64,000 nucleotides of DNA from Phycisphaerae bacterium. Its GTDB lineage: Bacteria > Planctomycetota > Phycisphaerae > UBA1845 > UTPLA1. The stretch covers positions 1-64,000 of the forward strand of contig DATEMU010000013.1 of the NCBI GenBank assembly GCA_035275405.1. Direction: 5' to 3'. The translations under genes were made by a program, and so were the position numbers. Below are positions 43,388 to 51,260 of this stretch, one piece after another (within the stretch, counting starts at the first letter, position 1; every line of letters starts with the position of its first letter). The notes under the pieces are model-generated. The model had not been told where the DNA came from. It did not search any database and was given only the letters and a program-made list of their open reading frames with translations.

Positions 43388-44373
43388 TGACCGCCGCGCG
43401 CTCACTCGATGCCCGACTCAACGCCGCCCTCGCGCGCCGCAAAGACCCCCTCGCCGACCCAAAGATCGAAGCCGTGCGCCTTTTTCACGGCCGGGCCGAC
43501 GGCATCGACAATCTCGTCGTCGAAAAATGGGGGCCGGTCTTGATCGTCCAGCTTCACGAAGGCCTCCCGGGGCCGACGCCGGACGAACTGCGGCCGGTCA
43601 TGAACCAATGGCGCGATCGCCTCGCCGCAACCTCCGTCTATCTCAAGCACTTCGTCCGCGACCGGGGAGGGACGGAAGCCCAAATCCGGGCGGCGCATAG
43701 CGACCCCACACCCTGGATCGGCGAGGCCGTCGCCGAGGAAATCCCGATCCGCGAAAGGGACCTCACCTATCTCATCCGCCCCTACGACGGCTTTTCGGTC
43801 GGTCTCTTCCTCGAACATCGCGACAATCGCCGGCGAATCGCCGAGCTGGCGCGCGGCCGGCGGGTGCTCAACGCCTTCGCCTACACCTGCGGCTTTTCGG
43901 TCGCGGCGGCCCGCGGCGGCGCGGCGTCGGTCGCCAGCGTCGATCTCTCCAGGCGCTATCTTGAATGGGGCAAGCGCAACTTCGCGGCGAATGCCCTGTC
44001 GACCGACCCGCACCGGTTCTACTGTTCAGATTACTACGAGTTTTTGAAGCGGGCCCGCCGCCAAAACCTGCGCTTCGACCTGGCGATCCTCGACCCGCCG
44101 ACCTTTTCTCGCCGGCGCCGCCCCACTGCCGTTTTTGAACTCCGCGCGGAACTGCCGCGCCTGGTCTCCGAGACGATCGAGCGCCTCGATCCCGGCGGCA
44201 TCCTCTTTCTGGCCACCAACGATCGGCAACTTCGTCTGGATTCGTTGGAAGCGGCCATTCGAAAAGCCGCGCCGCACCGCCCATGCACTGTCACGGCCCG
44301 GCCCGGCCTGCCACCAGATTTCGCCGGTGACCCCGAATATGCCAAATCAGTCGTAGCTCGCTTGGATTCATAA
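43387..44373 (+). CDS. Class I SAM-dependent rRNA methyltransferase of the RlmI/PUA type
   Basis: This protein of about 328 residues resembles RlmI/YccW. An N-terminal PUA-like part (SLDARLNAALARRKDPLADPKIEAVRLFHGRADGIDNLVVEKWG) comes first. The methyltransferase core follows with YDGFSVGLFLEHRDNRR, VLNAFAYTCGFSVAAARGGA (SAM loop) and FDLAILDPPTFSRR, the DPPxF catalytic loop. RlmI methylates a cytosine (C1962) of 23S rRNA; this target is inferred. GTG 43387 is favoured over TTG 43363 because the promoter lies between them. Confidence 0.85.
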   Translation: MTAARSLDARLNAALARRKDPLADPKIEAVRLFHGRADGIDNLVVEKWGPVLIVQLHEGLPGPTPDELRPVMNQWRDRLAATSVYLKHFVRDRGGTEAQIRAAHSDPTPWIGEAVAEEIPIRERDLTYLIRPYDGFSVGLFLEHRDNRRRIAELARGRRVLNAFAYTCGFSVAAARGGAASVASVDLSRRYLEWGKRNFAANALSTDPHRFYCSDYYEFLKRARRQNLRFDLAILDPPTFSRRRRPTAVFELRAELPRLVSETIERLDPGGILFLATNDRQLRLDSLEAAIRKAAPHRPCTVTARPGLPPDFAGDPEYAKSVVARLDS

Positions 44374-44395
44374 CTATCTGGTATAGCTGTAGTTA

Positions 44396-44450
44396 TTGAC
44401 AAAATAATTGACAATAGACTTTCTGCCGGTTAAACTAGTCTTAGACTAGT
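44396..44450 (+). promoter_or_regulatory. Promoter and palindromic operator of the VapBC-like pair
   Basis: TTGACA (44408-44413) and TAAACT (44431-44436) are 17 bases apart. A second TTGACA lies at 44396-44401. The palindrome ACTAGTCT-T-AGACTAGT (44434-44450) overlaps the -10 and the predicted start site near 44443. It is the likely binding site of the antitoxin or toxin-antitoxin complex. Confidence 0.75.
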
Positions 44451-44474
44451 CGAATCGCATGGGGATTGATCATC

Positions 44475-44729
44475 GTGATTGAGCACGAAAGCACGGTCGG
44501 GGCCTACGACGCCAAGACGAATTTTTCCAAGCTGCTCGAACGCGTCGAGGGCGGGGAAGAAATCACGATCACACGCCACGGTTTGCCCGTGGCGCGGATG
44601 GTTCCCGTCCATCAAAAAAAGACGCGGGAAGAGCGCCGAAAAGCCATCGAAGCGATTCGTAAACTCGCCCAGGGAAACAGTCTCGGCGGCTTGCGGATTA
44701 AGGATCTGATCGCCGAGGGCCGTCCGTGA
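44475..44729 (+). CDS. Phd/YefM-type antitoxin
   Basis: This protein of about 84 residues begins MIEHESTVGAYDAKTNFSKLLERVEGGEEITITRHGLPVARMVP, the classical Phd/YefM antitoxin motif (AKTNFSKLL, G..I.ItrhGkPvA). The C-terminus (EERRKAIEAIRKLAQGN) would bind and block the PIN toxin. GTG 44475 has GGGG about ten bases before it; TTG 44466 is an alternative. It overlaps the toxin gene by four bases (GTGA). Confidence 0.88.
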   Translation: MIEHESTVGAYDAKTNFSKLLERVEGGEEITITRHGLPVARMVPVHQKKTREERRKAIEAIRKLAQGNSLGGLRIKDLIAEGRP

Positions 44730-45145
44730 ACACCGCCTTCGTGCTCGATTGCTCGATCACGATGTCGTGGTGCTTCCCGGACGAAGCAACCACGGCGTCC
44801 GCAAGCGTCCTGGACCGCCTCGAAAATGAATCCGCCCTGGTTCCTCCCCACTGGTTCCTGGAGGTGGCAAACGTTCTTGCCATGGCTGAGAAACGCAAGC
44901 GCCACACGGCGGAGAAGTCCGCCGACTTCCTGACGCGCCTGCAAGCCCTGGATATCGAATTCGACGGAGAATCCCCCCAGCGGGCGTTTACCCACCTGCT
45001 CCCGCTCTGCCGCACCCACGGGCTCACGTCCTATGACGCGGCCTATCTGGAACTCGCCCAGCGGCGACGACTTCCTCTGGCCACGCTGGACGACGATCTC
45101 CGATCGGCCGCGAAAAAGCTCGGCATCGCGATTTTGGGCAAATGA
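44726..45145 (+). CDS. VapC-type PIN-domain toxin
   Basis: This 139-residue protein has FVLDCSITMSWCFPDE (first Asp), an acidic residue in FLEVANVL, and LTSYDAAYLELAQRRRLPLATLDDDL with the second Asp and third acidic cluster. VapC toxins are endoribonucleases inhibited by a partner antitoxin. It starts at GTG 44726, overlapping the antitoxin stop (GTGA), typical for type II toxin-antitoxin operons. Its GC content matches the genome more than that of the other PIN toxin at 31233. Confidence 0.9.
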   Translation: MNTAFVLDCSITMSWCFPDEATTASASVLDRLENESALVPPHWFLEVANVLAMAEKRKRHTAEKSADFLTRLQALDIEFDGESPQRAFTHLLPLCRTHGLTSYDAAYLELAQRRRLPLATLDDDLRSAAKKLGIAILGK

Positions 45146-45537
45146 GGCGGCCACATCGTTGCGATGTTTCGCGCCACCTTGTCGATGATCCAATTCAACC
45201 AATCGCATTGGAGGCGATCCGCCTATGATACGGTTCTGAACAGTTGAGCAGGAGATGCAGGGGAGGGGGTTGCTAACCCACCGAGATTTATTCGTGACAT
45301 GAGTTCCTATTTGACTCCTGTCGTCTGGTACCCAGTGCTCTGGCCTCCCCTCCCCGCGTCAGCCCCCCAAAAAACCCGTTTTTTGCCCCTCCAGGGGCCC
45401 TTGAAGCGTACCTAACTTTTGCCTAAAATTTTTCTTGCCAGACGGCCGACATTCTGGCATGATAGGGTATCGACCGTCGAGCATCGGGTCCGCCGATGAC
45501 CGGTCCCGCAGCCGACGGCCCCAAGGAGAAACATACG
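45146..45537. other. Intergenic region upstream of recA with structured-RNA-like inverted repeats
   Basis: This 392-base gap contains no plausible gene. At 45259-45351 an eight-base-pair outer stem (AGGGGAGG with CCTCCCCT) encloses three hairpins: GGGTT-GCT-AACCC (45267-45279), GACA-T-GAGT paired with ACTC-C-TGTC (45296-45322) and CTGG-TAC-CCAG (45325-45335). AAAAAAC-CC-GTTTTTT follows at 45369-45384. The recA promoter lies after this, at 45435-45463. The first 80 bases show only a small CATCG/CGATG hairpin. Confidence 0.4.
45435..45463 (+). promoter_or_regulatory. Putative recA promoter with an overlapping inverted repeat
   Basis: TTGCCA (45435-45440) and CATGAT (45458-45463) are 17 bases apart. 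The perfect inverted repeat TGCCAGA-N10-TCTGGCA (45436-45442 and 45453-45459) covers both boxes. It would put the start site near 45470 with a leader of about 68 bases. No known LexA box is recognisable, so this repeat is a candidate for SOS or other control of recA. Confidence 0.45.
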
Positions 45538-46743
45538 ATGACCGCAACCACTGGCGATGGCAAGCGACAACAGGCCCTGGACCGGGCACTTCAACAGATC
45601 GAAAAGGCCTATGGCAAGGGCGCCATCATGCAAATGGACCCGAACGCCCGTGCCGCCAGCGACGGCATCAGCACCGGCGCCCTCTCCCTCGACCTGGCCC
45701 TGGGCGGCTTCGGCGTGCCCCGCGGTCGGATCGTGGAGATCTTCGGCCCCGAGTCCAGCGGTAAGACGACGCTGGCCTTGCACATCATCGCCGCGGCGCA
45801 GCGGGGCGACGGCGTCGCCGCCTTCGTCGATGCCGAACATGCCCTCGACCCCTCGTGGATGAAGCGCTGCGGCGTGAACCCCGAGACGCTCCTCGTCAGC
45901 CAGCCCGATTGCGGCGAGCAGGGCCTGGAGATCACGGACATGCTCGTCCGCTCCAACGCCGTCGATGTCATCGTCGTGGACTCCGTCGCCGCCCTGACGC
46001 CCAAGAGCGAGTTGGAAGGCGAGATGGGCCAGGCCTCCGTCGGCGTACAGGCCCGCTTGATGAGCCAGGGCATGCGCAAGCTGACTGCCGGCATCGCCAA
46101 GAGCCGCTCGATCGTCATCTTCATCAACCAGATCCGCGAGAAAATCGGCGTCATGTTCGGCAACCCCGAGACGACCCCCGGCGGTCGCGCGCTCAAGTTC
46201 TACAGCTCCATCCGGATCGACGTCCGCCGCGTCGCCTCGATCAAGGAAGGCGAGCAGGTCATCGGCAACCAGGTCAAGGCCCGCGTCGTGAAGAACAAGG
46301 TCGCCCCGCCGTTCCGCGAGACGCACTTCGATATCATGTTCGACAGCGGCATCAGCCGCGAAGGCGACCTGCTCGATCTGGCCACCAAACACACGATCGT
46401 GGAGAAGCAGGGCGCGTGGCTCCGCTACGGCAACGTCCAACTCGGCCAGGGCCGGGAGAACGCCAAGACCTTCCTCCGCGACAACCCCGACCTGTGCAAG
46501 GAGATCACGAAGAAGATTCTGGAGATCAGCGGGCTCCTGACGCCGCCGAAACCGGCAGACGCCAAGCCAGGGGATGCGAAGTCAGCGGATTCCAAGGCCG
46601 CAGACTCTAAATCGGTGGCTTCCGCCTCCGACAACGGCCGCGCCAAAACCCCGGACTCCATCAGCAAATCCGCCCCCCTCGCCAAAGGCCGCCCGCCGGC
46701 GCAGATGGCAGCGCGGAAGCCAGTGCCCGCCGCAAAAGCATAA
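45538..46743 (+). CDS. recA: Recombinase RecA
   Basis: This 401-residue protein contains all RecA features: Walker [10 protein letters not shown] at about 70-78, [23 protein letters not shown] with Walker B, the loop [17 protein letters not shown], and [35 protein letters not shown]. It pairs DNA strands in repair and triggers LexA-type cleavage. The C-terminal 60 residues are an Ala/Lys/Asp-rich tail ([18 protein letters not shown]), longer than in E. coli. ATG 45538 has AAGGAG nine bases before it. Confidence 0.97.
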   Translation: MTATTGDGKRQQALDRALQQIEKAYGKGAIMQMDPNARAASDGISTGALSLDLALGGFGVPRGRIVEIFGPESSGKTTLALHIIAAAQRGDGVAAFVDAEHALDPSWMKRCGVNPETLLVSQPDCGEQGLEITDMLVRSNAVDVIVVDSVAALTPKSELEGEMGQASVGVQARLMSQGMRKLTAGIAKSRSIVIFINQIREKIGVMFGNPETTPGGRALKFYSSIRIDVRRVASIKEGEQVIGNQVKARVVKNKVAPPFRETHFDIMFDSGISREGDLLDLATKHTIVEKQGAWLRYGNVQLGQGRENAKTFLRDNPDLCKEITKKILEISGLLTPPKPADAKPGDAKSADSKAADSKSVASASDNGRAKTPDSISKSAPLAKGRPPAQMAARKPVPAAKA

Positions 46744-46749
46744 GAGAGA

Positions 46750-47949
46750 TCAGCCCACTTCCCGCGTCTCGAACATCGCCGTGGCCAGCGCGATGATCGC
46801 CAGCGTATAGACCGCCCCATAGCCCGCCGCCGACAGGACGTACCGCCACGGGATGATGAACTGCTCGCTCAGCGCATCCACCATCCAGAAGAATTGAAAA
46901 TTCGGCAACGCCGGGTAGACCCACCGCGCCCACGCGATGCCGTCTTCCGCCAGCGGCCGGATCAGTTGATCGCTGCACAGACCGGCGCACAGCGCGACGA
47001 AACAAACGAGGAACGTGCCCAGCGTCCCGAGGCGCGTCGACGCCGCCACGGCAAACGCCGCCAAAAGCGCGACGGCCACCAGCGTCAGGCATCCCGCCTT
47101 GAAGATTTCCGTCCCCTGTTTCTTCCGCGTTTCTTCCACCAGGAAATTGACGTCCTGCCGCCACTTAATCGAATCGTGCAGACCCAGCAGATAATCCTGC
47201 TCCTCATTCGAAATCGGGCCCTTCCAGTCATTGCGCACGAGCTGGCCCTTGTGCCCCGCCAGGCGCGCTTCCCCCTCGCTCGGCCGGAACCAGATGATCC
47301 CCTTCAGCGCCGACTCCTCCGCCGCCTCCGAAGGAAGCTTCTCGAGTTCCTGCGTCGTCTCATACGCCGCCAGCTTCCAATCCCGGTCCATCACCAGCAG
47401 CACCCCCGTCGCCATCGTCGCGAACGGCAGGGCCAACGTCACCAGCGTCGGCAGAAACCGCCATTCATAGAGGTAGTTCAGTACGGTCGCCGCCAGCGCC
47501 AGAACCACCATCAGGAGCGGCCCCAGCACGATGACCGTCATGTCGGGCTCTTCCGACGCGCTTTGCAGGACGCCGTGCCGCATGGCCATGTAGAAGGCGA
47601 TGCCCGCCAGATAGTGCGCCGCAAGGATGGCTCCCAGGACGCCCAGATACTTGCCCAGAACGAAAACCCCGCGCGAAACCGGCTTGGCTGCGACCGTGAG
47701 GACCGTCTTATCCTCGATTTCCGAGTCAATAACGCTGGACGCGGCGAAGGCCGCCAAGAACAACCCCTGGATCAGGAGCGTAGACAATCCTATGTCGCGC
47801 AACAACTTATTGTCGTCGTCCAGCGTCCAGCCGGTCAGTGACGGCGCGAGGGCGATCCCGCCCAGCGTCACGATCACGATGATCCCGTAAAGCGGCTGCC
47901 GAAACGTCTGCAGCAGCGTATTCTTGGCGATGGCCGCGAGTTGATTCAT
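46750..47949 (-). CDS. ABC-2 type transporter permease
   Basis: This 399-residue protein has about six hydrophobic helices. The N-terminal IAKNTLLQTFRQPLYGIIVIVTLG and the cytoplasmic signature SEIEDKTVLTVAAKPVSRGVFVLGKYLGV are typical of ABC-2 permeases. A long soluble loop occupies about residues 170-275. The same pattern (VEIVSRQIYGVVSKPIPRWQIVAGKWVGI) is in the permease at 53912, so both probably serve the ABC ATPase at 52681. The gene diverges from the SPFH operon. No other ATPase is adjacent. Confidence 0.8.
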   Translation of the reverse strand: MNQLAAIAKNTLLQTFRQPLYGIIVIVTLGGIALAPSLTGWTLDDDNKLLRDIGLSTLLIQGLFLAAFAASSVIDSEIEDKTVLTVAAKPVSRGVFVLGKYLGVLGAILAAHYLAGIAFYMAMRHGVLQSASEEPDMTVIVLGPLLMVVLALAATVLNYLYEWRFLPTLVTLALPFATMATGVLLVMDRDWKLAAYETTQELEKLPSEAAEESALKGIIWFRPSEGEARLAGHKGQLVRNDWKGPISNEEQDYLLGLHDSIKWRQDVNFLVEETRKKQGTEIFKAGCLTLVAVALLAAFAVAASTRLGTLGTFLVCFVALCAGLCSDQLIRPLAEDGIAWARWVYPALPNFQFFWMVDALSEQFIIPWRYVLSAAGYGAVYTLAIIALATAMFETREVG

Positions 47950-48001
47950 GCGATGCGTCGTGATCTTAAGCGATAATACGATCGAGGGCAGAGTCTAGTG
48001 C

Positions 48002-48029
48002 TTGGCACCCGGTCAGGCTTCCGTAGAAT
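48002..48029 (+). promoter_or_regulatory. Promoter of the SPFH/ABC operon
   Basis: TTGGCA (48002-48007) and TAGAAT (48024-48029) are 16 bases apart. The predicted start near 48036 leaves a 90-base leader. No terminator is obvious between 48126 and 56027, so one transcript may span all six genes. Confidence 0.45.
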
Positions 48030-48125
48030 ACGCAATCCCGGTCGCCCATGGCGACCCCCTCCCTTGCATACCTGCACCGGGAGCCGCCGACGGCGAGTCA
48101 CGGCGAGAGTCAGTTAAGGGCGTAG

Positions 48126-50231
48126 ATGGGAAATACAGACAAACGTGGCGAAGGCGTCGCCCTGTTGGGCGGACTGACCAGCCTCCTGGCCGGGGTCCTC
48201 CTGGTCATCCTCGCCGTATGGAGCGAAAGCACCGCGGTCTGGGCCACGGCCTTTCAGGCCCTCGGCGCCGTGGGCATCTGGCTGCTTTCGTTGATCCAGC
48301 TTCACCAGCAGCGGCTGGTCGCCGAGGAACGGCTGGAAGTCGCGGAACTGGAGCGCCAGCGCCAGGGACATCTCGCCGGGGCGCAAACGATCTTCAAAGA
48401 GGAAGACCTCGATCAGATGGAGGCCCTCGCCATGGGCCGCCGCCTGCGGACCATCGAGCGCTATCTCGTCCCGTCCCTCGCCCTGCTGATCGCGCTGTAC
48501 CACCTTGGCGCGGCCACGTTGGTTCTGCCGCTTAAAGCCGTCTTCAAGTGGTCCTGGCGCTTTGCCTCCGATACGAGCCCAACGGGCGCGATAGGCGATT
48601 CCGCGACAGTCCTGCTCTTCTTCATGGGCGGCATCGCCTTTGCCTGCTTCATGCTCTCGCGCTACGCCCTGGGGATGAGCCGCATCCGGCAGTGGTCTCT
48701 GCTTCGCGCCGGCGGAAACTTCATGTTCGGCACCAGCGCCCTGTGCCTCGCCGTCTGCGTCGCCCTCCTTTGCAAGATCAGCGGCATTGAGGGAGTGGAC
48801 CACTGGCTCGGCTGGGGAATCGGCGCCATTCTCATCATCCTCGCCGCCGAAACGATCATCAACTTCGTCCTGGATTTCTACCGCCCGCGCGTTCCCCATG
48901 AGGAGCAGCGCTCCTTCTATGACAGCCGCCTCTTCGGCATGTTCAGCGAGCCGGAGGGCATCCTCCGCAGCATGGCCAATGCCATCGACTATCAGTTCGG
49001 CTTTCGGGTCAGCGAAACGTGGTTCTACAAGCTCCTCGGCCGCGCCGTGATACCGCTGCTGCTGGTCCAGGTCGCCGTCATTGCCGCCCTCACCTGCATC
49101 GTCGTCGTTCCCCCGGGTCACCAGGCCGTCATCGAACATCTCGGCCGCCGGCCCGAACACACCGCCAAGCCCGGCATCCACTTCACCTGGTTCTGGCCCA
49201 TCGACCGCGCGACGATCATCCCCGTCGAGCGCGTCCAGCGAATGGCCATCGGTTATGAAGAGTCCGAAGTCAAAGACGAAGTTGAGATCGGCGCCCCGAT
49301 CCTCTGGACCAAGAAGCACTACAAGAAGGAATACCAACTCCTCGTCGCCGATAAGACCGCCTCGGCCACGGCGAAGGTGCCGATCAACCTGCTCAGCATG
49401 AACATGCCGGTCCAATGGCGCGTCAAGGACGACGACGCGGAAGTCATCCGCTACCACGCCCAGGCCGAGGATGTCCCCGCCATCATCGAATCCCTCGCCT
49501 TCCGCGAACTGACCAGCTACGCCGCGCAGGCGGACGTGCTCGACCTGCTGGGTCACGGCGGCATTGAGGCGTCGCGCCTGCTCCATGAGCGCATTCAGGA
49601 GGCCTGCGACGGCGCGGGCTACGACGGCCGGGGGCTGGGCGTGAAGATCGTCCACGTCGGGATCGGCGGCGTACACCCTCCGCCGGACGAAGATGTCGCC
49701 AAGGCGTACGAAGATGTGGTCAGCGCCTTCGAGACGCGCGACGCGTCGATCAAGGAAGCCCTGGGCGATGCAGCCCAACGGCGCGTGGAAAGCGCGGGCA
49801 CGCAGTGGCAGGCCCTGTACGACGCCATCGTGGCCGAGGACAAGGCCCGCGCCGAGGGCGCCGCGAATCTCGCGGAACGGACCGCCGAGGTGGAGCGCCT
49901 TCTGCTGACCGAGGTGGGGGGCGAGGCCCGCAAACGGGCCGTGGACGCCCTGCGCAACGCCCTGACGCGCGTCTTCGACCAGCAATCCGAAGCGGAGAGT
50001 TATGCGACCCAGCTCGCCGCCTATCAAATGGCGCCGCGCGTCTATCTCTATCGCCAATACCTCAAGATGATGCAGGAGGGGCTGCACCATGTGCGCAAGT
50101 ACATCATCGTGCTCGAAGATTCCTCCGCCGTCACCTATGAGATGGACCTGCGTCCGCCGCAGCCGATTGATATTCTCCAAGGCGAAAAGGAAATGACCAC
50201 CCTGGAGCGAATGGCGGAACAAGGACGCTAG
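48126..50231 (+). CDS. SPFH-domain protein with seven predicted membrane helices (HflK-like, first of three)
   Basis: This 701-residue protein has an unusual N-terminal membrane part of about six helices: 11-32, 37-58, 113-134, 158-182, 197-217 and 229-252. A seventh at about 304-327 leads into the SPFH/band 7 domain, VVPPGHQAVIEHLGRRPE onward to about 600. The last 100 residues are helical, with TERTAEVERLL-like coiled coil. HflK/HflC proteins form large membrane cages around the FtsH protease; the extra helices are not in standard HflK. It is followed 33 bases later by a second SPFH gene. AAGGG precedes ATG 48126. Confidence 0.85.
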   Translation: MGNTDKRGEGVALLGGLTSLLAGVLLVILAVWSESTAVWATAFQALGAVGIWLLSLIQLHQQRLVAEERLEVAELERQRQGHLAGAQTIFKEEDLDQMEALAMGRRLRTIERYLVPSLALLIALYHLGAATLVLPLKAVFKWSWRFASDTSPTGAIGDSATVLLFFMGGIAFACFMLSRYALGMSRIRQWSLLRAGGNFMFGTSALCLAVCVALLCKISGIEGVDHWLGWGIGAILIILAAETIINFVLDFYRPRVPHEEQRSFYDSRLFGMFSEPEGILRSMANAIDYQFGFRVSETWFYKLLGRAVIPLLLVQVAVIAALTCIVVVPPGHQAVIEHLGRRPEHTAKPGIHFTWFWPIDRATIIPVERVQRMAIGYEESEVKDEVEIGAPILWTKKHYKKEYQLLVADKTASATAKVPINLLSMNMPVQWRVKDDDAEVIRYHAQAEDVPAIIESLAFRELTSYAAQADVLDLLGHGGIEASRLLHERIQEACDGAGYDGRGLGVKIVHVGIGGVHPPPDEDVAKAYEDVVSAFETRDASIKEALGDAAQRRVESAGTQWQALYDAIVAEDKARAEGAANLAERTAEVERLLLTEVGGEARKRAVDALRNALTRVFDQQSEAESYATQLAAYQMAPRVYLYRQYLKMMQEGLHHVRKYIIVLEDSSAVTYEMDLRPPQPIDILQGEKEMTTLERMAEQGR

Positions 50232-50264
50232 AAACCTCTTTAACCCGCAGCGAGATTGGTTCCT

Positions 50265-51260
50265 ATGACCAGAAACATCCCAGCCTTATTGGTCGCGGCC
50301 CTCGTCGTCGTGATCATCGTCTTCATGATGTGCGCGTTTCAGGTGCGCTTCACCGAGACCGCCGTCGTGACGCGCTTTGACGAGATCGTCGAAACCGTCG
50401 AACCGAAAAACGCCGGCCTGCACTTCAAGATGCCCTGGCCCATCGATCGCATCCATCGCTACGACACCCGCCTCCGCTCGTTCGAGACCGACTTCCGCCA
50501 GCTCGGCACCGAGGACCAGAAGACGATCGTCCTGACCGCCTACGCGACATGGCGCATCGCCGACGGCAGGCAGTTCCTCAAGGCCGTCAGCAAGGAGGAT
50601 GCCGCCGGCGCGAAGATTCGCGACCTGTTGGAAAACCGCGTCTCCATCGTCCTGCGAACCCATCCCCTGAGCCATCTCGTCAATGTCGATCCCAAGGAAA
50701 TGAAATTCGCGGAGATCGAGAAGGAATTCCTCGGCGGCATCCGCGAACAGGCCCTCAAAAACTACGGGATCGAAATCGTCACCGTCGGCATCAAGCGGCT
50801 CGGCATCCCCGAGTCCGTCACCAAGGAGGTCTTCGCCCGCATGAAGGAAGACCGGCAGGCGACGATCAAGGAACTGACCTCGGAGGGGCAGGCCAAGGGT
50901 CAGGAGATACGCTCCACGGCGGCGGAGGTCGCCAACAAGATCCTGGCTCGCGCCGAGGCGTATGCCAAACAGATCGAGGCCCAGGGCGACGCCATCGCCG
51001 CCAGCTACAACAAGGAATTCATGAAAGATCAGAAACTCAGCAACCTCCTGAAAACGAAGGAGACGCTCCTGAAGATTCTGGAGAGCGGCCAATCCACTCT
51101 CGTCCTCGATGCGAATCAATTCGAGTTTCTCAAGCTTCTCCGGAACGCCGCGCCGACGCCCCAGCCCCCCCAATCGCAGAAAGATGTCGCCCAGGGCGGC
51201 GCTCAAAAAACCGCCCAGGCCGAATCGAATGACGTCCGGCCCCCGAGAGATGGAGAATGA
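50265..51260 (+). CDS. SPFH-domain protein, HflC-like (second of three)
   Basis: This 331-residue protein has one N-terminal helix (about 6-28) and an SPFH domain: VRFTETAVVTRFDEIVETVEPKNAGLHFKMPWPIDRIHRYDTRL, then ENRVSIVLRTHPLSHLVN, and EIVTVGIKRLGIPESVTKEVFARMKEDR. The C-terminal coiled coil contains AKGQEIRSTAAEVANKILARAEAYAKQIEAQGD, as in HflC. It starts 33 bases after the first SPFH gene and its stop overlaps the third SPFH start (ATGA). It is the most HflC-like of the three. Confidence 0.9.
   Translation: MTRNIPALLVAALVVVIIVFMMCAFQVRFTETAVVTRFDEIVETVEPKNAGLHFKMPWPIDRIHRYDTRLRSFETDFRQLGTEDQKTIVLTAYATWRIADGRQFLKAVSKEDAAGAKIRDLLENRVSIVLRTHPLSHLVNVDPKEMKFAEIEKEFLGGIREQALKNYGIEIVTVGIKRLGIPESVTKEVFARMKEDRQATIKELTSEGQAKGQEIRSTAAEVANKILARAEAYAKQIEAQGDAIAASYNKEFMKDQKLSNLLKTKETLLKILESGQSTLVLDANQFEFLKLLRNAAPTPQPPQSQKDVAQGGAQKTAQAESNDVRPPRDGE

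Noticed and set aside
45259..45351. tRNA-like cloverleaf upstream of recA
   Set aside because: The outer stem and three arms look superficially like tRNA, but the GTTCGAATC-type T-arm and a proper anticodon arm are missing.
45146..45537. Classical LexA box before recA
   Set aside because: I looked for GAACN4GTTC and CTGTN8ACAG patterns and found none; only the TGCCAGA repeat is present.
48114..50222. 702-codon frame opposite the first SPFH gene
   Set aside because: Shadow; the plus strand has membrane helices, an SPFH domain and proper coupling to downstream genes.
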